10,470 nucleotides of DNA from Desulfurococcales archaeon (GCA_027043985.1 JALUDQ010000171.1:1-10470); one strand, 5' to 3'. Numbered from the stretch's first letter, positions 1 through 6,331 are shown. Numbers and translations: made by a program. Notes: generated by a model not told the origin, from the letters alone.

Positions 1-1
1 G

Positions 2-1756
2 TGGAGACATTATCAGAGACCAGTAGTTGAGAGGATAATAAATAGCCTTGAATCGGGTAAGAAGGTGTTTCTTGATAGTCCAACTGGTAGCGGTAAAACA
101 TTAATGGCGTTATATGCAGCTCTTACTGTAGCTGATAGACATGGGCTTAGAGTTATTGTTAGTGTTAGAACCCGTACACAAATGAACATGTACTTGTATT
201 CTTTGAAGAAGTGGTTTAGAGATAAAACATATACAATACTTATCGCTAAGAAAGACGCTTGCCCCCTCCACGCCGGTAAACATGGTGTTGAAAGCATCGA
301 CATCGATTGTACTAGGTGCCCGTTAAGGAATAGGATAAGTATTGATAGAGTTAGAGTTGAGTTTCTGAGATCCAATAATGTTATGAAGGCTATTGCCCGG
401 TTGAATAACAGTATACCTCCCATATGTACCTATTATTCTCTTAGAGCCAGTATAGATTATTCTAACGTAGTAATAGTATCTTATCCCTATGTCTTCGATC
501 CTAGTGTGCGGGAGCCTACAATAGCCGATATATTACCAGATAGTATATTGATTGTGGACGAAGCCCACAATATTGATAGAATACCAGATATGTATGAGAA
601 GAAGATTACACGCGGAATATTAGAACAAGCTATAACGCAAACTAAGAGATACCTCGATGAGAACCAGAAAGCAGTTATCGTGAGATTACTAGAGGAGATA
701 CGTGATGAAATAATAGACATATTAGAGGATGCGAAAAACGATAGATTAGAACACGTTGATTTAAAACTAGATATAAGTGAAGACCAAATAGAACTCTTAG
801 GAGAAGCAGCATGCGAGGTTTCCTATAAGCACTCACTTGAAGGCCTTGTTGAAGCTAACTGGGTTAAGAGGATATATGATTTCATAATCCATTACCGTCA
901 ACCAGGATTCCATGTTTACCGATACGCTAGCCCATATGGTAAGGTATTAGTAGTTAAACCTGTTGAGCCAAGCCTACTCTCTAAGATAATAAATACTGCA
1001 TGGAATTCCTTGCTTATGAGTGGGACTCTACCAGACGCGGAGTACATTAGGTCTTCATGGGGTATTAGTGGCGAATACGACCACATAGATGTTGAGAGTG
1101 AATATGGTCCAGTATTCCCTAATAGTAGGAAGGCTTGGATTATCGTATGGGATGTTACAAGCAGATGGGAGGAACGAAGCCCGGAAATGACTGCTCGGTA
1201 CGCTCTAATCATAAGGAAAGCTTATGCCTACTCTAAGAAGAGCGTACTTGTTATAGCGACAAGCTATAATGAGGCTGATGCTTTGTCAAAACACTTAGGC
1301 GGTCTACCATTGTTTGTTGAGAAACGTGATAGTGTTCTTGAAGATGCTAGAAGATACGTATTGGAGAAAAAACATAGCATTATATTGGCTGTAGCTTCAG
1401 GTAAGCTTAGTGAAGGAGTAGAATTCGTTGGTAATGATGGTTCTAGTTTAATAGACTATGTTATTGTAGCTGGAGTACCCTATCCTCAACCAGATGACTA
1501 TGTGCGTGAGCGCGTAAGTATTCTCGCTCATCGACTAGGAGTAAGCTATTTCCGAGCTCTCATGATGATTGCTGGAGTAATCGTAAGACAAGCTGTTGGA
1601 AGAGCTATTAGAAGGGATGGAGACTACGCCGTCTTCATCCTAGCTGATAAGAGGTATCGGGATAAGAAATGGTTGAAGCTTCTAAGAATTCGTGGAGAAA
1701 GATTATACTTTGCTACAACTAGTAGTCTCGAACATTATCTAAGGATTCTCAGCTAG
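2..1756 (+). CDS. XPD/Rad3-family 5'-3' DNA helicase with Fe-S cluster (5' end outside window)
   Basis: Superfamily 2 ATP-dependent DNA helicase of the XPD/Rad3/DinG type; archaeal members unwind DNA 5' to 3' and are linked to repair. The reading frame is open from base 2, so the start is off the window; 584 residues are visible. Numbering from the GTG at 65: Walker A with SPTGSGKT at 5-12, DEAH box at 165-168, a motif III-like SGTLP, and motif VI QAVGRAIRR near the C-terminus. Upstream of the GTG the frame reads W-R-H-Y-Q-R-P, resembling the family's N-terminal Q-motif region, so GTG 65 is not the true start. Four cysteines at 66, 82, 85 and 121 lie between Walker A and DEAH, where XPD holds its 4Fe-4S cluster. 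Family length is about 550-620 residues, so little is missing. The 3' end overlaps the convergent phosphoesterase gene by 18 bp. Family membership is firm; the in vivo pathway is inferred. Confidence 0.93.
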   Translation, partial: WRHYQRPVVERIINSLESGKKVFLDSPTGSGKTLMALYAALTVADRHGLRVIVSVRTRTQMNMYLYSLKKWFRDKTYTILIAKKDACPLHAGKHGVESIDIDCTRCPLRNRISIDRVRVEFLRSNNVMKAIARLNNSIPPICTYYSLRASIDYSNVVIVSYPYVFDPSVREPTIADILPDSILIVDEAHNIDRIPDMYEKKITRGILEQAITQTKRYLDENQKAVIVRLLEEIRDEIIDILEDAKNDRLEHVDLKLDISEDQIELLGEAACEVSYKHSLEGLVEANWVKRIYDFIIHYRQPGFHVYRYASPYGKVLVVKPVEPSLLSKIINTAWNSLLMSGTLPDAEYIRSSWGISGEYDHIDVESEYGPVFPNSRKAWIIVWDVTSRWEERSPEMTARYALIIRKAYAYSKKSVLVIATSYNEADALSKHLGGLPLFVEKRDSVLEDARRYVLEKKHSIILAVASGKLSEGVEFVGNDGSSLIDYVIVAGVPYPQPDDYVRERVSILAHRLGVSYFRALMMIAGVIVRQAVGRAIRRDGDYAVFILADKRYRDKKWLKLLRIRGERLYFATTSSLEHYLRILS

Positions 1757-2662
1757 GTATCTCTTAATAGAATCTAATACTAGCTCCACGTTCCCGTGGG
1801 AGAGTGGTGCTCCAGCTGAATATATGTGTCCCCCGCCTCCCATAGACTTTGCTAGATCAGCTACGTTTATCTGGCTGCTTCGAAAACTTACACCCTTACT
1901 ATACATTATTACAAACAAGTCTGCATCAATTCCCCTACGAGACAACTCTAACTGTAGGTCTCCAGGATGTATTTTATCAGAAATAGGTGGTATTACGACG
2001 ACCTTGTAGCCTTTTACTTCAATAACCTTCATGTCCTCGAGAGCCTTTCTTATCAAGATATAATATTCTCTTTCTATTTCTTCATAGGCTTTCTGAGCCC
2101 AATGAGGCCATAGTTCCCCGCTAGCAAAGGCTCTAACAGTTTTTCTACGAAACTCCCAATTATACCATCTTAGAAGTCGTCTCCACTTTATTGCGAGAGG
2201 ATTACGGTTTAGGAATCGGTCATCATCTATAGCGAGGCTTATTAGTGCGTGTGCTATCCTGTCCCCGCGTATTTCTGTTGTCATCTTTTCTAAGTACTTG
2301 TATACTACTTCAGCTGCAACTCGCTCAGTATCTATCATTAACTCTACGCCAATTTCTTTAACAGCGTTCACAGCTTCATCGATCCATTCATGATGATCAA
2401 GCCATACTACTTTTACCCCTGCTTTCACGTACTGGGATAACATGTCAACTATACTTTCTATATTCCCTGGACTAGGATTTAAGTCGCTTATAATTATAGT
2501 ATTAGCACCACGCATTATTATATCATACATAGCGCTACGTATAACTTTTGGTAGAGCAGAAGTAGCTGACAGTCTTACCGCAACATTATTGGTATACCTT
2601 ACAATCAATGCTGCCGAAACCACCCCGTCTACATCACCGTGAGATATCGATACAGTCTTCAA
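1739..2662 (-). CDS. DHH/DHHA1-family phosphoesterase (RecJ/NrnA-like)
   Basis: Predicted metal-dependent phosphoesterase of the DHH superfamily, which includes RecJ exonucleases, NrnA nano-RNases and cyclic dinucleotide phosphodiesterases. Visible in 307 residues: motif I HGDVDG at 8-13, motif II Asp 60 in SDLN, the DHH signature LDHH at 88-91, an Asp cluster 146-148 as likely motif IV, and the C-terminal DHHA1 glycine motif GGGGH at 275-279. No membrane segments or extra domains are seen, so it should be cytosolic and could act on short RNA or DNA, or on a nucleotide. The start is TTG at 2662: an in-frame stop lies three codons upstream and a good SD (GGTGAT, 8 nt away) precedes it. A TATA-like box lies about 55 bp upstream. 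It converges on the XPD helicase gene with an 18-bp 3' overlap. The substrate cannot be told from sequence. Confidence 0.88.
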   Translation of the reverse strand: MKTVSISHGDVDGVVSAALIVRYTNNVAVRLSATSALPKVIRSAMYDIIMRGANTIIISDLNPSPGNIESIVDMLSQYVKAGVKVVWLDHHEWIDEAVNAVKEIGVELMIDTERVAAEVVYKYLEKMTTEIRGDRIAHALISLAIDDDRFLNRNPLAIKWRRLLRWYNWEFRRKTVRAFASGELWPHWAQKAYEEIEREYYILIRKALEDMKVIEVKGYKVVVIPPISDKIHPGDLQLELSRRGIDADLFVIMYSKGVSFRSSQINVADLAKSMGGGGHIYSAGAPLSHGNVELVLDSIKRYLAENP

Positions 2663-2670
2663 ACCCCGTT

Positions 2671-2676
2671 ATCACC
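2671..2676 (-). promoter_or_regulatory. Shine-Dalgarno site fixing the TTG start of the DHH gene
   Basis: Read on the minus strand this is GGTGAT, matching the archaeal anti-SD (16S 3' end GGATCACCTC), with an 8-nt spacer to the TTG at 2662. The stop codon TAA lies between, so no longer start is possible. Confidence 0.7.
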
Positions 2677-2712
2677 AACACATAGTGGGTTCCTTTTAGA
2701 GTAGTTAATACT

Positions 2713-2725
2713 GTTTTTTATATAT
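2713..2725 (-). promoter_or_regulatory. TATA-box candidate for the DHH phosphoesterase gene
   Basis: On the minus strand the segment reads GATATATAAAAAA, an archaeal TATA-like box. Transcription would begin about 25 nt downstream, near 2693, giving a leader of about 30 nt with the SD inside it. The core is nearly symmetric, so it could also fire rightwards towards ribK, giving that gene a leader of about 160 nt. Direction was judged only by spacing. Confidence 0.5.
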
Positions 2726-2784
2726 CAAAACCTAACTACACCTTATACAACTAGTATAGCAAGATATAAGCCAATCGGTGAACA

Positions 2785-2812
2785 GGGGAGACAGTTAAGA
2801 AGTCTAACTCCC
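2785..2812 (+). other. Structured segment with interleaved inverted repeats in the divergent intergenic region
   Basis: Within the 246-bp gap between the DHH gene and ribK, GGG (2786-2788) can pair with CCC (2810-2812). Two inner pairs are interleaved: AGAC (2789-2792) with GTCT (2802-2805), and AGTTA (2793-2797) with TAACT (2805-2809). The alternatives exclude each other or, apart from the shared T at 2805, could make a small pseudoknot. It may be a DNA operator, part of a long ribK leader, or chance. The rest of the gap holds only promoter-like AT-rich stretches. Confidence 0.3.
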
Positions 2813-2853
2813 ATTATCAATAAATAGATAGTGGAGACCCTATATCGTAAACT

Positions 2854-2862
2854 AGTTATATG
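2854..2862 (+). promoter_or_regulatory. Possible TATA box for ribK
   Basis: AGTTATATG lies about 50 bp before the ribK start, which would place transcription near 2884 and leave a leader of about 25 nt containing the SD. The match is moderate, and the TATA-like stretch at 2713-2725 is a competing candidate. Confidence 0.35.
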
Positions 2863-2894
2863 TCTGATACCAGTATTCGGGAGAGAGAGTCTTT

Positions 2895-2900
2895 AGGAGG
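2895..2900 (+). promoter_or_regulatory. Shine-Dalgarno site of ribK
   Basis: AGGAGG with an 8-nt spacer to TTG 2909. An in-frame TAA at 2903-2905 sits in the spacer, so no longer start exists. This fixes the unusual TTG start. Confidence 0.65.
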
Positions 2901-2908
2901 GTTAACCA

Positions 2909-3340
2909 TTGGCTAACGAGTGTGGGAGCTACATAGAACTAGCCGGTAAAGTATTCTCTGGCCTCGGCGAGGGGGAATTCTATGTGAACCTCTATGCCAG
3001 GAACTTTCACCGAGTACTAGGGATTAGGCCTTATCCAGGTACACTAAATATTAGGCTAGATGATAATAGCGTTACTATAGCCGAGAAATGCTTAAGGAAA
3101 GATAAAGCAATACTCATAGATCCTCCCCTAGAAGGCTATGGGAGAGTTTGTGTGTGGCCAGCCTACTTGAAATGCTTGAAAGTCTACGTTATTAGACCAG
3201 AAAAAACCGTGTATAAGAGAGATGTAGTAGAGCTTATATCCGATAAGAATCTACGAGAAGTCTTCAACCTAGTTGATGGCGATAGAGTGAAAGTACAAGT
3301 AGCCTTAGATAATAATTGGATGCCCCCCTACTGTATATGA
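2909..3340 (+). CDS. ribK: CTP-dependent riboflavin kinase (archaeal RibK, DUF120 type)
   Basis: Archaeal riboflavin kinase, which phosphorylates riboflavin to FMN using CTP rather than ATP; unrelated to bacterial RibF. The 143-residue protein matches the family along its length as I recall it from MJ0056: GKVFSGLGEG at 13-22 (the glycine-rich nucleotide-binding strand), PYPGTLNIRL at 41-50, and the C-terminal block with RPEKTVY, VVELIS, NLRE and DGDRV. Several archaeal homologues carry an N-terminal winged-helix domain that makes them regulators as well; it is absent here, so this is a stand-alone kinase. TTG 2909 is the only start allowed by the upstream stop. The gene stands alone on the plus strand, divergent from the DHH gene and convergent with the PAC2 gene. 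No other riboflavin gene is visible. Confidence 0.88.
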   Translation: MANECGSYIELAGKVFSGLGEGEFYVNLYARNFHRVLGIRPYPGTLNIRLDDNSVTIAEKCLRKDKAILIDPPLEGYGRVCVWPAYLKCLKVYVIRPEKTVYKRDVVELISDKNLREVFNLVDGDRVKVQVALDNNWMPPYCI

Positions 3341-3352
3341 TTTCTTAAGAAA
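3341..3352. repeat. Perfect 12-bp palindrome between convergent genes
   Basis: TTTCTTAAGAAA directly follows the ribK stop codon and lies within the 27-bp gap before the PAC2 stop. Each strand reads T-rich into it, so it could serve as a two-way transcription end signal. It is too short to form a strong hairpin, so this is a weak suggestion. Confidence 0.35.
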
Positions 3353-3367
3353 CCTCTTAGCTCTAGT

Positions 3368-4132
3368 CTACAAGTATGTTGTAGGCCTACCAGCCTTCTC
3401 GGTGAAACTTAGCATCTTCTTTACAAGCTCTTCTCTAATCTTCTTAGCTTCTTCTTCTATCTCCTTAGCTTTTGCATCTAGTTCGGATAAATCCAAGCCC
3501 TTGATCCCCAAGTACTTTACAAGTAATTCTAATACAGCCTTAGCAGCCCTATAATCTGCTATCGTTGCCTCGGCATATGCTGAAACAGTTTCTCCCATCA
3601 TGCATGCTGCCGGTATACCATAGACTCCAGCCCATCCAACAACTAAGCCGTTTAATCCTGTAACTCCTCCCTCAACCATTGGTGTACCCCCTAGTTCTAC
3701 AAGTTCCTTCAATATTCCTTCATCGTTTGCCGCAATGTATACTTTCCTCTGTTCTCCAACACTCTCTGCTACATAGGCTGCTGTTGTCAATATCTTTTTG
3801 ACTCCCTTGGATGCAAATAGTTCTACGATTTTATCAGAGAACTCGTGTTGTAGCTCACTTGTAAGAGGCTGATAGTTCCCGGTTAGAATAGCTAGTTTTC
3901 TATCTTTTACAATGTAGAGCTCCGCTACTGGTAGCTCTCCCAACCCGTTATCAACCATTATGTAGGAGGGAGAACCATAACTATAAATTTCTGCTACTGG
4001 CTCACCTTTTAGAGAATCTATTAGGAAGTCTACTGAAACCTTGCCGACGAGAGCCATTCCGGGAAAACCGGATACAACTATATAGTCTTTCAATTCAAAC
4101 GGTTTAAGCTCAAAGATTTTTGTGTAATCCAA
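3368..4132 (-). CDS. PAC2-family protein, PbaB-like proteasome assembly chaperone/activator homologue
   Basis: Member of the PAC2 family, named for a eukaryotic proteasome assembly chaperone. The archaeal relative PbaB of Pyrococcus binds the 20S core and activates it without ATP through a C-terminal hydrophobic-Tyr-X tail. In these 254 residues the family N-terminus is clear (SGFPGMALVGKVSVDFL at about 21-37), followed by glycine-rich turns such as VEGGVTGLNGLVVGWAGV. The last ~45 residues are a charged helix rich in Glu, Lys and Ala, likely coiled coil. The protein ends T-Y-L, with the penultimate tyrosine of an HbYX-like tail but Thr in the hydrophobic position. TTG 4132 is the only start after the in-frame stop at 4157; its SD is weak. 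It lies 43 bp downstream of the HtpX gene on the same strand, so cotranscription is likely. The family is secure; the proteasome role is inferred. Confidence 0.8.
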   Translation of the reverse strand: MDYTKIFELKPFELKDYIVVSGFPGMALVGKVSVDFLIDSLKGEPVAEIYSYGSPSYIMVDNGLGELPVAELYIVKDRKLAILTGNYQPLTSELQHEFSDKIVELFASKGVKKILTTAAYVAESVGEQRKVYIAANDEGILKELVELGGTPMVEGGVTGLNGLVVGWAGVYGIPAACMMGETVSAYAEATIADYRAAKAVLELLVKYLGIKGLDLSELDAKAKEIEEEAKKIREELVKKMLSFTEKAGRPTTYL

Positions 4133-4175
4133 ACCTAGTTCCCACGCTAAGACTACCTAGGTAACCTTAAATAAC

Positions 4176-5171
4176 TTATCCATTATAATATTCTGGCCGC
4201 CTAGACAGCTCCCTATCGAGCTCTATGAGCCTTCTCAGCCTCTCATGTAGTGGCGGATGCGTTGAAAACCACGAGAATGATCTTCTCCTCTCACTCGCTA
4301 TCTTCAATGCCAACTGATAGTCTTGCTCCCAGCTACGAGTATATGAGAACGCTTTAACATGATATTCCTCGGGGTCGGCTATTAGGAGTGCTTTAAAGGC
4401 TGCAGCCTTAGCTATCTCTCTTTCAACCCTCCTACCAAGACTACCCGTTACAACAGAGATTCTAGCGAGTGCTGCCGCTAGTTTCCTTGCTCCGAGTGGG
4501 ACGTTTATCGACGACTCATAGTCGGCGAAGTACTCTCTTAGCCTACTATGCCTTAATAATAATAGTATTAGTACGAAGTATACTAGATAGCTTATGAGAG
4601 CTACGAGAGCGAGAGCGGCTATCCCGCCACCACGATCCCTGCTATCGCCTCCAAGGAAGGTTGCAAACATAGCGTATCTTGCTATAAGGAAGAACATTGA
4701 CGGTATCAGTGAGAGAAACATCATTACACCAACGTCATGGTGTTTGAGATGCCCTAGCTCGTGGCCTAGTACAGCTTCTATTTCGTCTCTATCAAGGTTC
4801 TCGACAAGCCCTTTGGTAACCGCTACTCTCGGCCCAGTTAGGGGTGAACCATAAGCGAAGGCGTTGGGTACACTTATCTGGGCTAACATGAGCTTAGGCT
4901 TCTTAACACCCATACGCTTTGATAAGCGCTCAACTATTTCGTGTAGCCACGGATACTCTGCTCTCCGTAATGGTCGCACATGATATATAGCGTCTATGAA
5001 GTATGGTGCTACCATCCATTCAAAGAGATTAAGTGCCACTACAAGCCCTATGATGAATACTAAGTCTAAGTTAAGTAATGTTAAGATTAAAGCGAGGACC
5101 AGGCTCGTTATAGCTACGAATAATGCTAGTGTTAGAGCCATAGACGTGTAGAGTTTTGTCTTAAACGACAT
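4176..5171 (-). CDS. htpX: HtpX-like membrane zinc metalloprotease (M48 family)
   Basis: Integral membrane peptidase of the M48B (HtpX) type, which in bacteria degrades misfolded membrane proteins. The 331 residues show two N-terminal membrane helices (about 10-33 and 36-58), a soluble stretch with PNAFAYG at 102-108 typical of the family, the zinc motif HELGH at 137-141, two more membrane helices (about 148-170 and 184-206), and Glu 213 in R-E-Y-F-A-D as third zinc ligand. Near the C-terminus is the conserved STHPPLHER block. All catalytic residues are present and the length is normal. The ATG start is preceded by a GAGGGGGAG stretch. It lies 93 bp downstream of feoA on the same strand; a weak TATA-like TTAAAA near 5217-5223 suggests its own promoter. 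The pairing with PAC2 hints at protein quality control. Confidence 0.9.
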   Translation of the reverse strand: MSFKTKLYTSMALTLALFVAITSLVLALILTLLNLDLVFIIGLVVALNLFEWMVAPYFIDAIYHVRPLRRAEYPWLHEIVERLSKRMGVKKPKLMLAQISVPNAFAYGSPLTGPRVAVTKGLVENLDRDEIEAVLGHELGHLKHHDVGVMMFLSLIPSMFFLIARYAMFATFLGGDSRDRGGGIAALALVALISYLVYFVLILLLLRHSRLREYFADYESSINVPLGARKLAAALARISVVTGSLGRRVEREIAKAAAFKALLIADPEEYHVKAFSYTRSWEQDYQLALKIASERRRSFSWFSTHPPLHERLRRLIELDRELSRRPEYYNG

Positions 5172-5264
5172 CTCCTAGACTCTCCCCCTCAGATAATGTT
5201 GAAAGACTTACACGGGTTTTAAGCTTGATGTACAAATAGTGATTCCAGACTATAACTGTGAGTA

Positions 5265-5498
5265 TTAGAAGGGTTCTACTAGGATTCGGCTAGCCATACC
5301 CCTACCTAATGCTATAGTAACTCCCCTTACACGTACAATTATCGGACCACGAGTATTATCTACTACTTCTAATACTGCGCCCGGAGTTATACCCATCTGC
5401 ATCAAGCGTGTCCGAAGCCTACAACCCGTATCAATATTTACAACTCTTGCCCGTGTACCCGGTGGTAGGAAGACTAGTCTAACCGTTCTCGTAGCCAC
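5265..5498 (-). CDS. feoA: FeoA, ferrous iron transport accessory protein
   Basis: Small SH3-fold cytosolic protein needed for, or modulating, FeoB-driven Fe(II) uptake. The 77 residues cover a whole FeoA domain: LPPGTRARVVNI at about 11-22, then CRLRTRLMQMGITPGAVLEVV (the conserved R-L-x-x-M-G-I-x-P-G core), PIIVRVRG, and the terminal ALGRGMASRILVEPF. No cysteine motif or second domain is present. GTG 5498 is chosen because a perfect GAGGTG SD (5506-5511) sits 7 nt before it. It lies 23 bp after the DtxR-family gene on the same strand, so both should share one transcript. FeoB is on the other side of the regulator and divergent, so the Feo genes are split but still one module. The fold is also the C-terminal domain of DtxR-type regulators, but at this length with no DNA-binding part FeoA is the right call. 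Confidence 0.9.
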   Translation of the reverse strand: MATRTVRLVFLPPGTRARVVNIDTGCRLRTRLMQMGITPGAVLEVVDNTRGPIIVRVRGVTIALGRGMASRILVEPF

Positions 5499-5508
5499 GT
5501 GTATACAC
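5499..5508. repeat. 10-bp palindrome between the SD and start codon of feoA
   Basis: GTGTATACAC is a perfect palindrome filling the space between the GAGGTG SD (it shares three bases) and the GTG start. It might be a protein-binding site or affect ribosome access, but a palindrome this short can occur by chance. Confidence 0.25.
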
Positions 5509-5521
5509 CTCGGAGACTTTT

Positions 5522-6220
5522 CTAACAGTTATCTTCATCTACGACTACGTAGACCATTCGGGCATACTCGTAGGGTATTTCCATGCACTTTGAAGCTGAT
5601 ATGGGTTTTAAGACTACATGGCTATTGCTTACATAGACTATCCTTGCAGTAACACCTATCATTAAGCCCAGGTCAATTATGTGTTTTAGTCCCTCGCGGA
5701 GAACTCCAGCTATACGTACTATCTTTATACATGCACCGGGATCCGCTTTTATCAAAGGAACTGCAACCCTCAACTCATCTGGTATTTCTGCACCGGGAAT
5801 AGGGTTTCCTAGAGGACACGTAGCGGGTCTGCCAAGTTTATCATATATTTTCTTAACTATTTCGTCCGGTAAATGCTCCATCATATGAGCATACTCGTGC
5901 GCCTTCAATGGGTCCAAGCCCACATAATCGTAAAGGAATCTCTCGAGCACACGGTGTTTCCATATAATGCGTTCAGCTATCTTCCGTCCCTTTTCGGTTA
6001 ACGTTACACCATAATATTTTGTCCGTTCTACGAGTCCCTTAGCTTCAAGTCTTCCAACAACTTTTGATACCGTTCCAGGTTTTACTCCTAGTTCTCTAGC
6101 AATAACTGTTGTTCGAGCAATACCAAAGGCTTCTTCAAGCCTATATATGGTTACCAAGTAGTCTTCTATAGTTGCAGTTACCTTATCCTCGTGTTTTACT
6201 CTAGCACTCGTATAGCCCAA
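5522..6220 (-). CDS. DtxR/MntR-family metal-dependent transcription regulator
   Basis: Metal-sensing repressor of the DtxR/IdeR/MntR family. The 232 residues show the family order: N-terminal winged helix (TIEDYLVTIYRLEE at 17-30, recognition helix around VKPGTVSKVVGRLEAKGLV, wing ending in LTEKGRKIAE), the dimer and metal domain at about 87-142 (KHRVLERFL, H-x3-H-x2-EH, CPLGNPIP), and a C-terminal SH3/FeoA-like domain from about 150. Likely metal ligands by eye: Asp 20, His 89, Glu 93, His 108, His 112, Glu 115, His 116; His 112 falls where DtxR has Cys 102 and MntR Glu 99. TTG 6220 has a GAGGTG SD 9 nt away and no better start follows. It is the first gene before feoA and divergent from feoB, so it most likely senses Fe(II) and controls both Feo transcripts and itself. 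Mn sensing is not excluded. Confidence 0.9.
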   Translation of the reverse strand: MGYTSARVKHEDKVTATIEDYLVTIYRLEEAFGIARTTVIARELGVKPGTVSKVVGRLEAKGLVERTKYYGVTLTEKGRKIAERIIWKHRVLERFLYDYVGLDPLKAHEYAHMMEHLPDEIVKKIYDKLGRPATCPLGNPIPGAEIPDELRVAVPLIKADPGACIKIVRIAGVLREGLKHIIDLGLMIGVTARIVYVSNSHVVLKPISASKCMEIPYEYARMVYVVVDEDNC

Positions 6221-6281
6221 GGGCTAGGACACCTCTATACTCTCCGTATTTCGGCTCCAAGCAGTATAGGTGATAGTAGAG

Positions 6282-6290
6282 GTTATAAAG
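6282..6290 (-). promoter_or_regulatory. TATA box of the regulator-feoA operon
   Basis: On the minus strand CTTTATAAC is a strong archaeal TATA box with an A-rich BRE-like stretch just upstream. Transcription should start near 6260, giving a leader of about 40 nt with the SD. Its upstream side directly abuts the inverted repeat at 6291-6308, so a bound repressor would block TBP/TFB. The same bases read TTATAAAG on the plus strand and could also serve feoB. Confidence 0.6.
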
Positions 6291-6308
6291 ATTTAGACGT
6301 ATCTAAAT
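6291..6308. promoter_or_regulatory. Operator candidate 1: inverted repeat in the regulator/feoB divergent promoter region
   Basis: ATTTAGA (6291-6297), spacer CGTA, TCTAAAT (6302-6308): perfect 7-bp arms. The TTAG...CTAA ends resemble half-sites of known DtxR/IdeR boxes (TTAGGTTAG...CTAACCTAA type), and the place is what autoregulation plus feoB control would need. Binding by the neighbouring regulator is inferred. Confidence 0.6.
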
Positions 6309-6317
6309 ATTATTAGA
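6302..6317. promoter_or_regulatory. Operator candidate 2, overlapping the first with centre 10 bp away
   Basis: TCTAA (6302-6306) and TTAGA (6313-6317) form a second inverted repeat around a 6-bp spacer. It shares the middle half-site with the repeat at 6291-6308, and the two centres are one helical turn apart. The AT-rich spacer (TAAATATT at 6304-6311) could itself be a TATA element for feoB, in which case repressor binding would cover it. Confidence 0.5.
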
Positions 6318-6331
6318 TGAAAAGGTTTACT

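Noticed and set aside
65..67. GTG 65 as the start of the helicase gene
   Set aside because: The frame is open to the window edge, and the upstream residues (W-R-H-Y-Q-R-P and a helix leading into Walker A) match the family's N-terminus, so the true start is outside.
13..423. Reading frame of 136 codons on the minus strand inside the helicase gene
   Set aside because: It is a shadow of the XPD gene, with no recognisable domain and a composition typical of antisense frames; the plus strand carries clear helicase motifs.
2663..2908. tRNA or C/D-box RNA gene in the largest intergenic gap
   Set aside because: No cloverleaf or T-loop sequence is present, and although single CTGA and GTGA-like words occur, the paired C/D and C'/D' boxes are not arranged properly.
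2860..2916. An 18-codon reading frame starting at ATG 2860 and overlapping the ribK start, as a possible upstream regulatory peptide
   Set aside because: It has no SD of its own and its ATG sits inside the likely TATA element, so it would probably not be transcribed.
4154..4163. Perfect palindrome TACCTAGGTA between htpX and the PAC2 gene as an operator
   Set aside because: It is short, no repeat of it was seen elsewhere in the window, and there is no candidate regulator, so it is recorded only as a likely chance palindrome.
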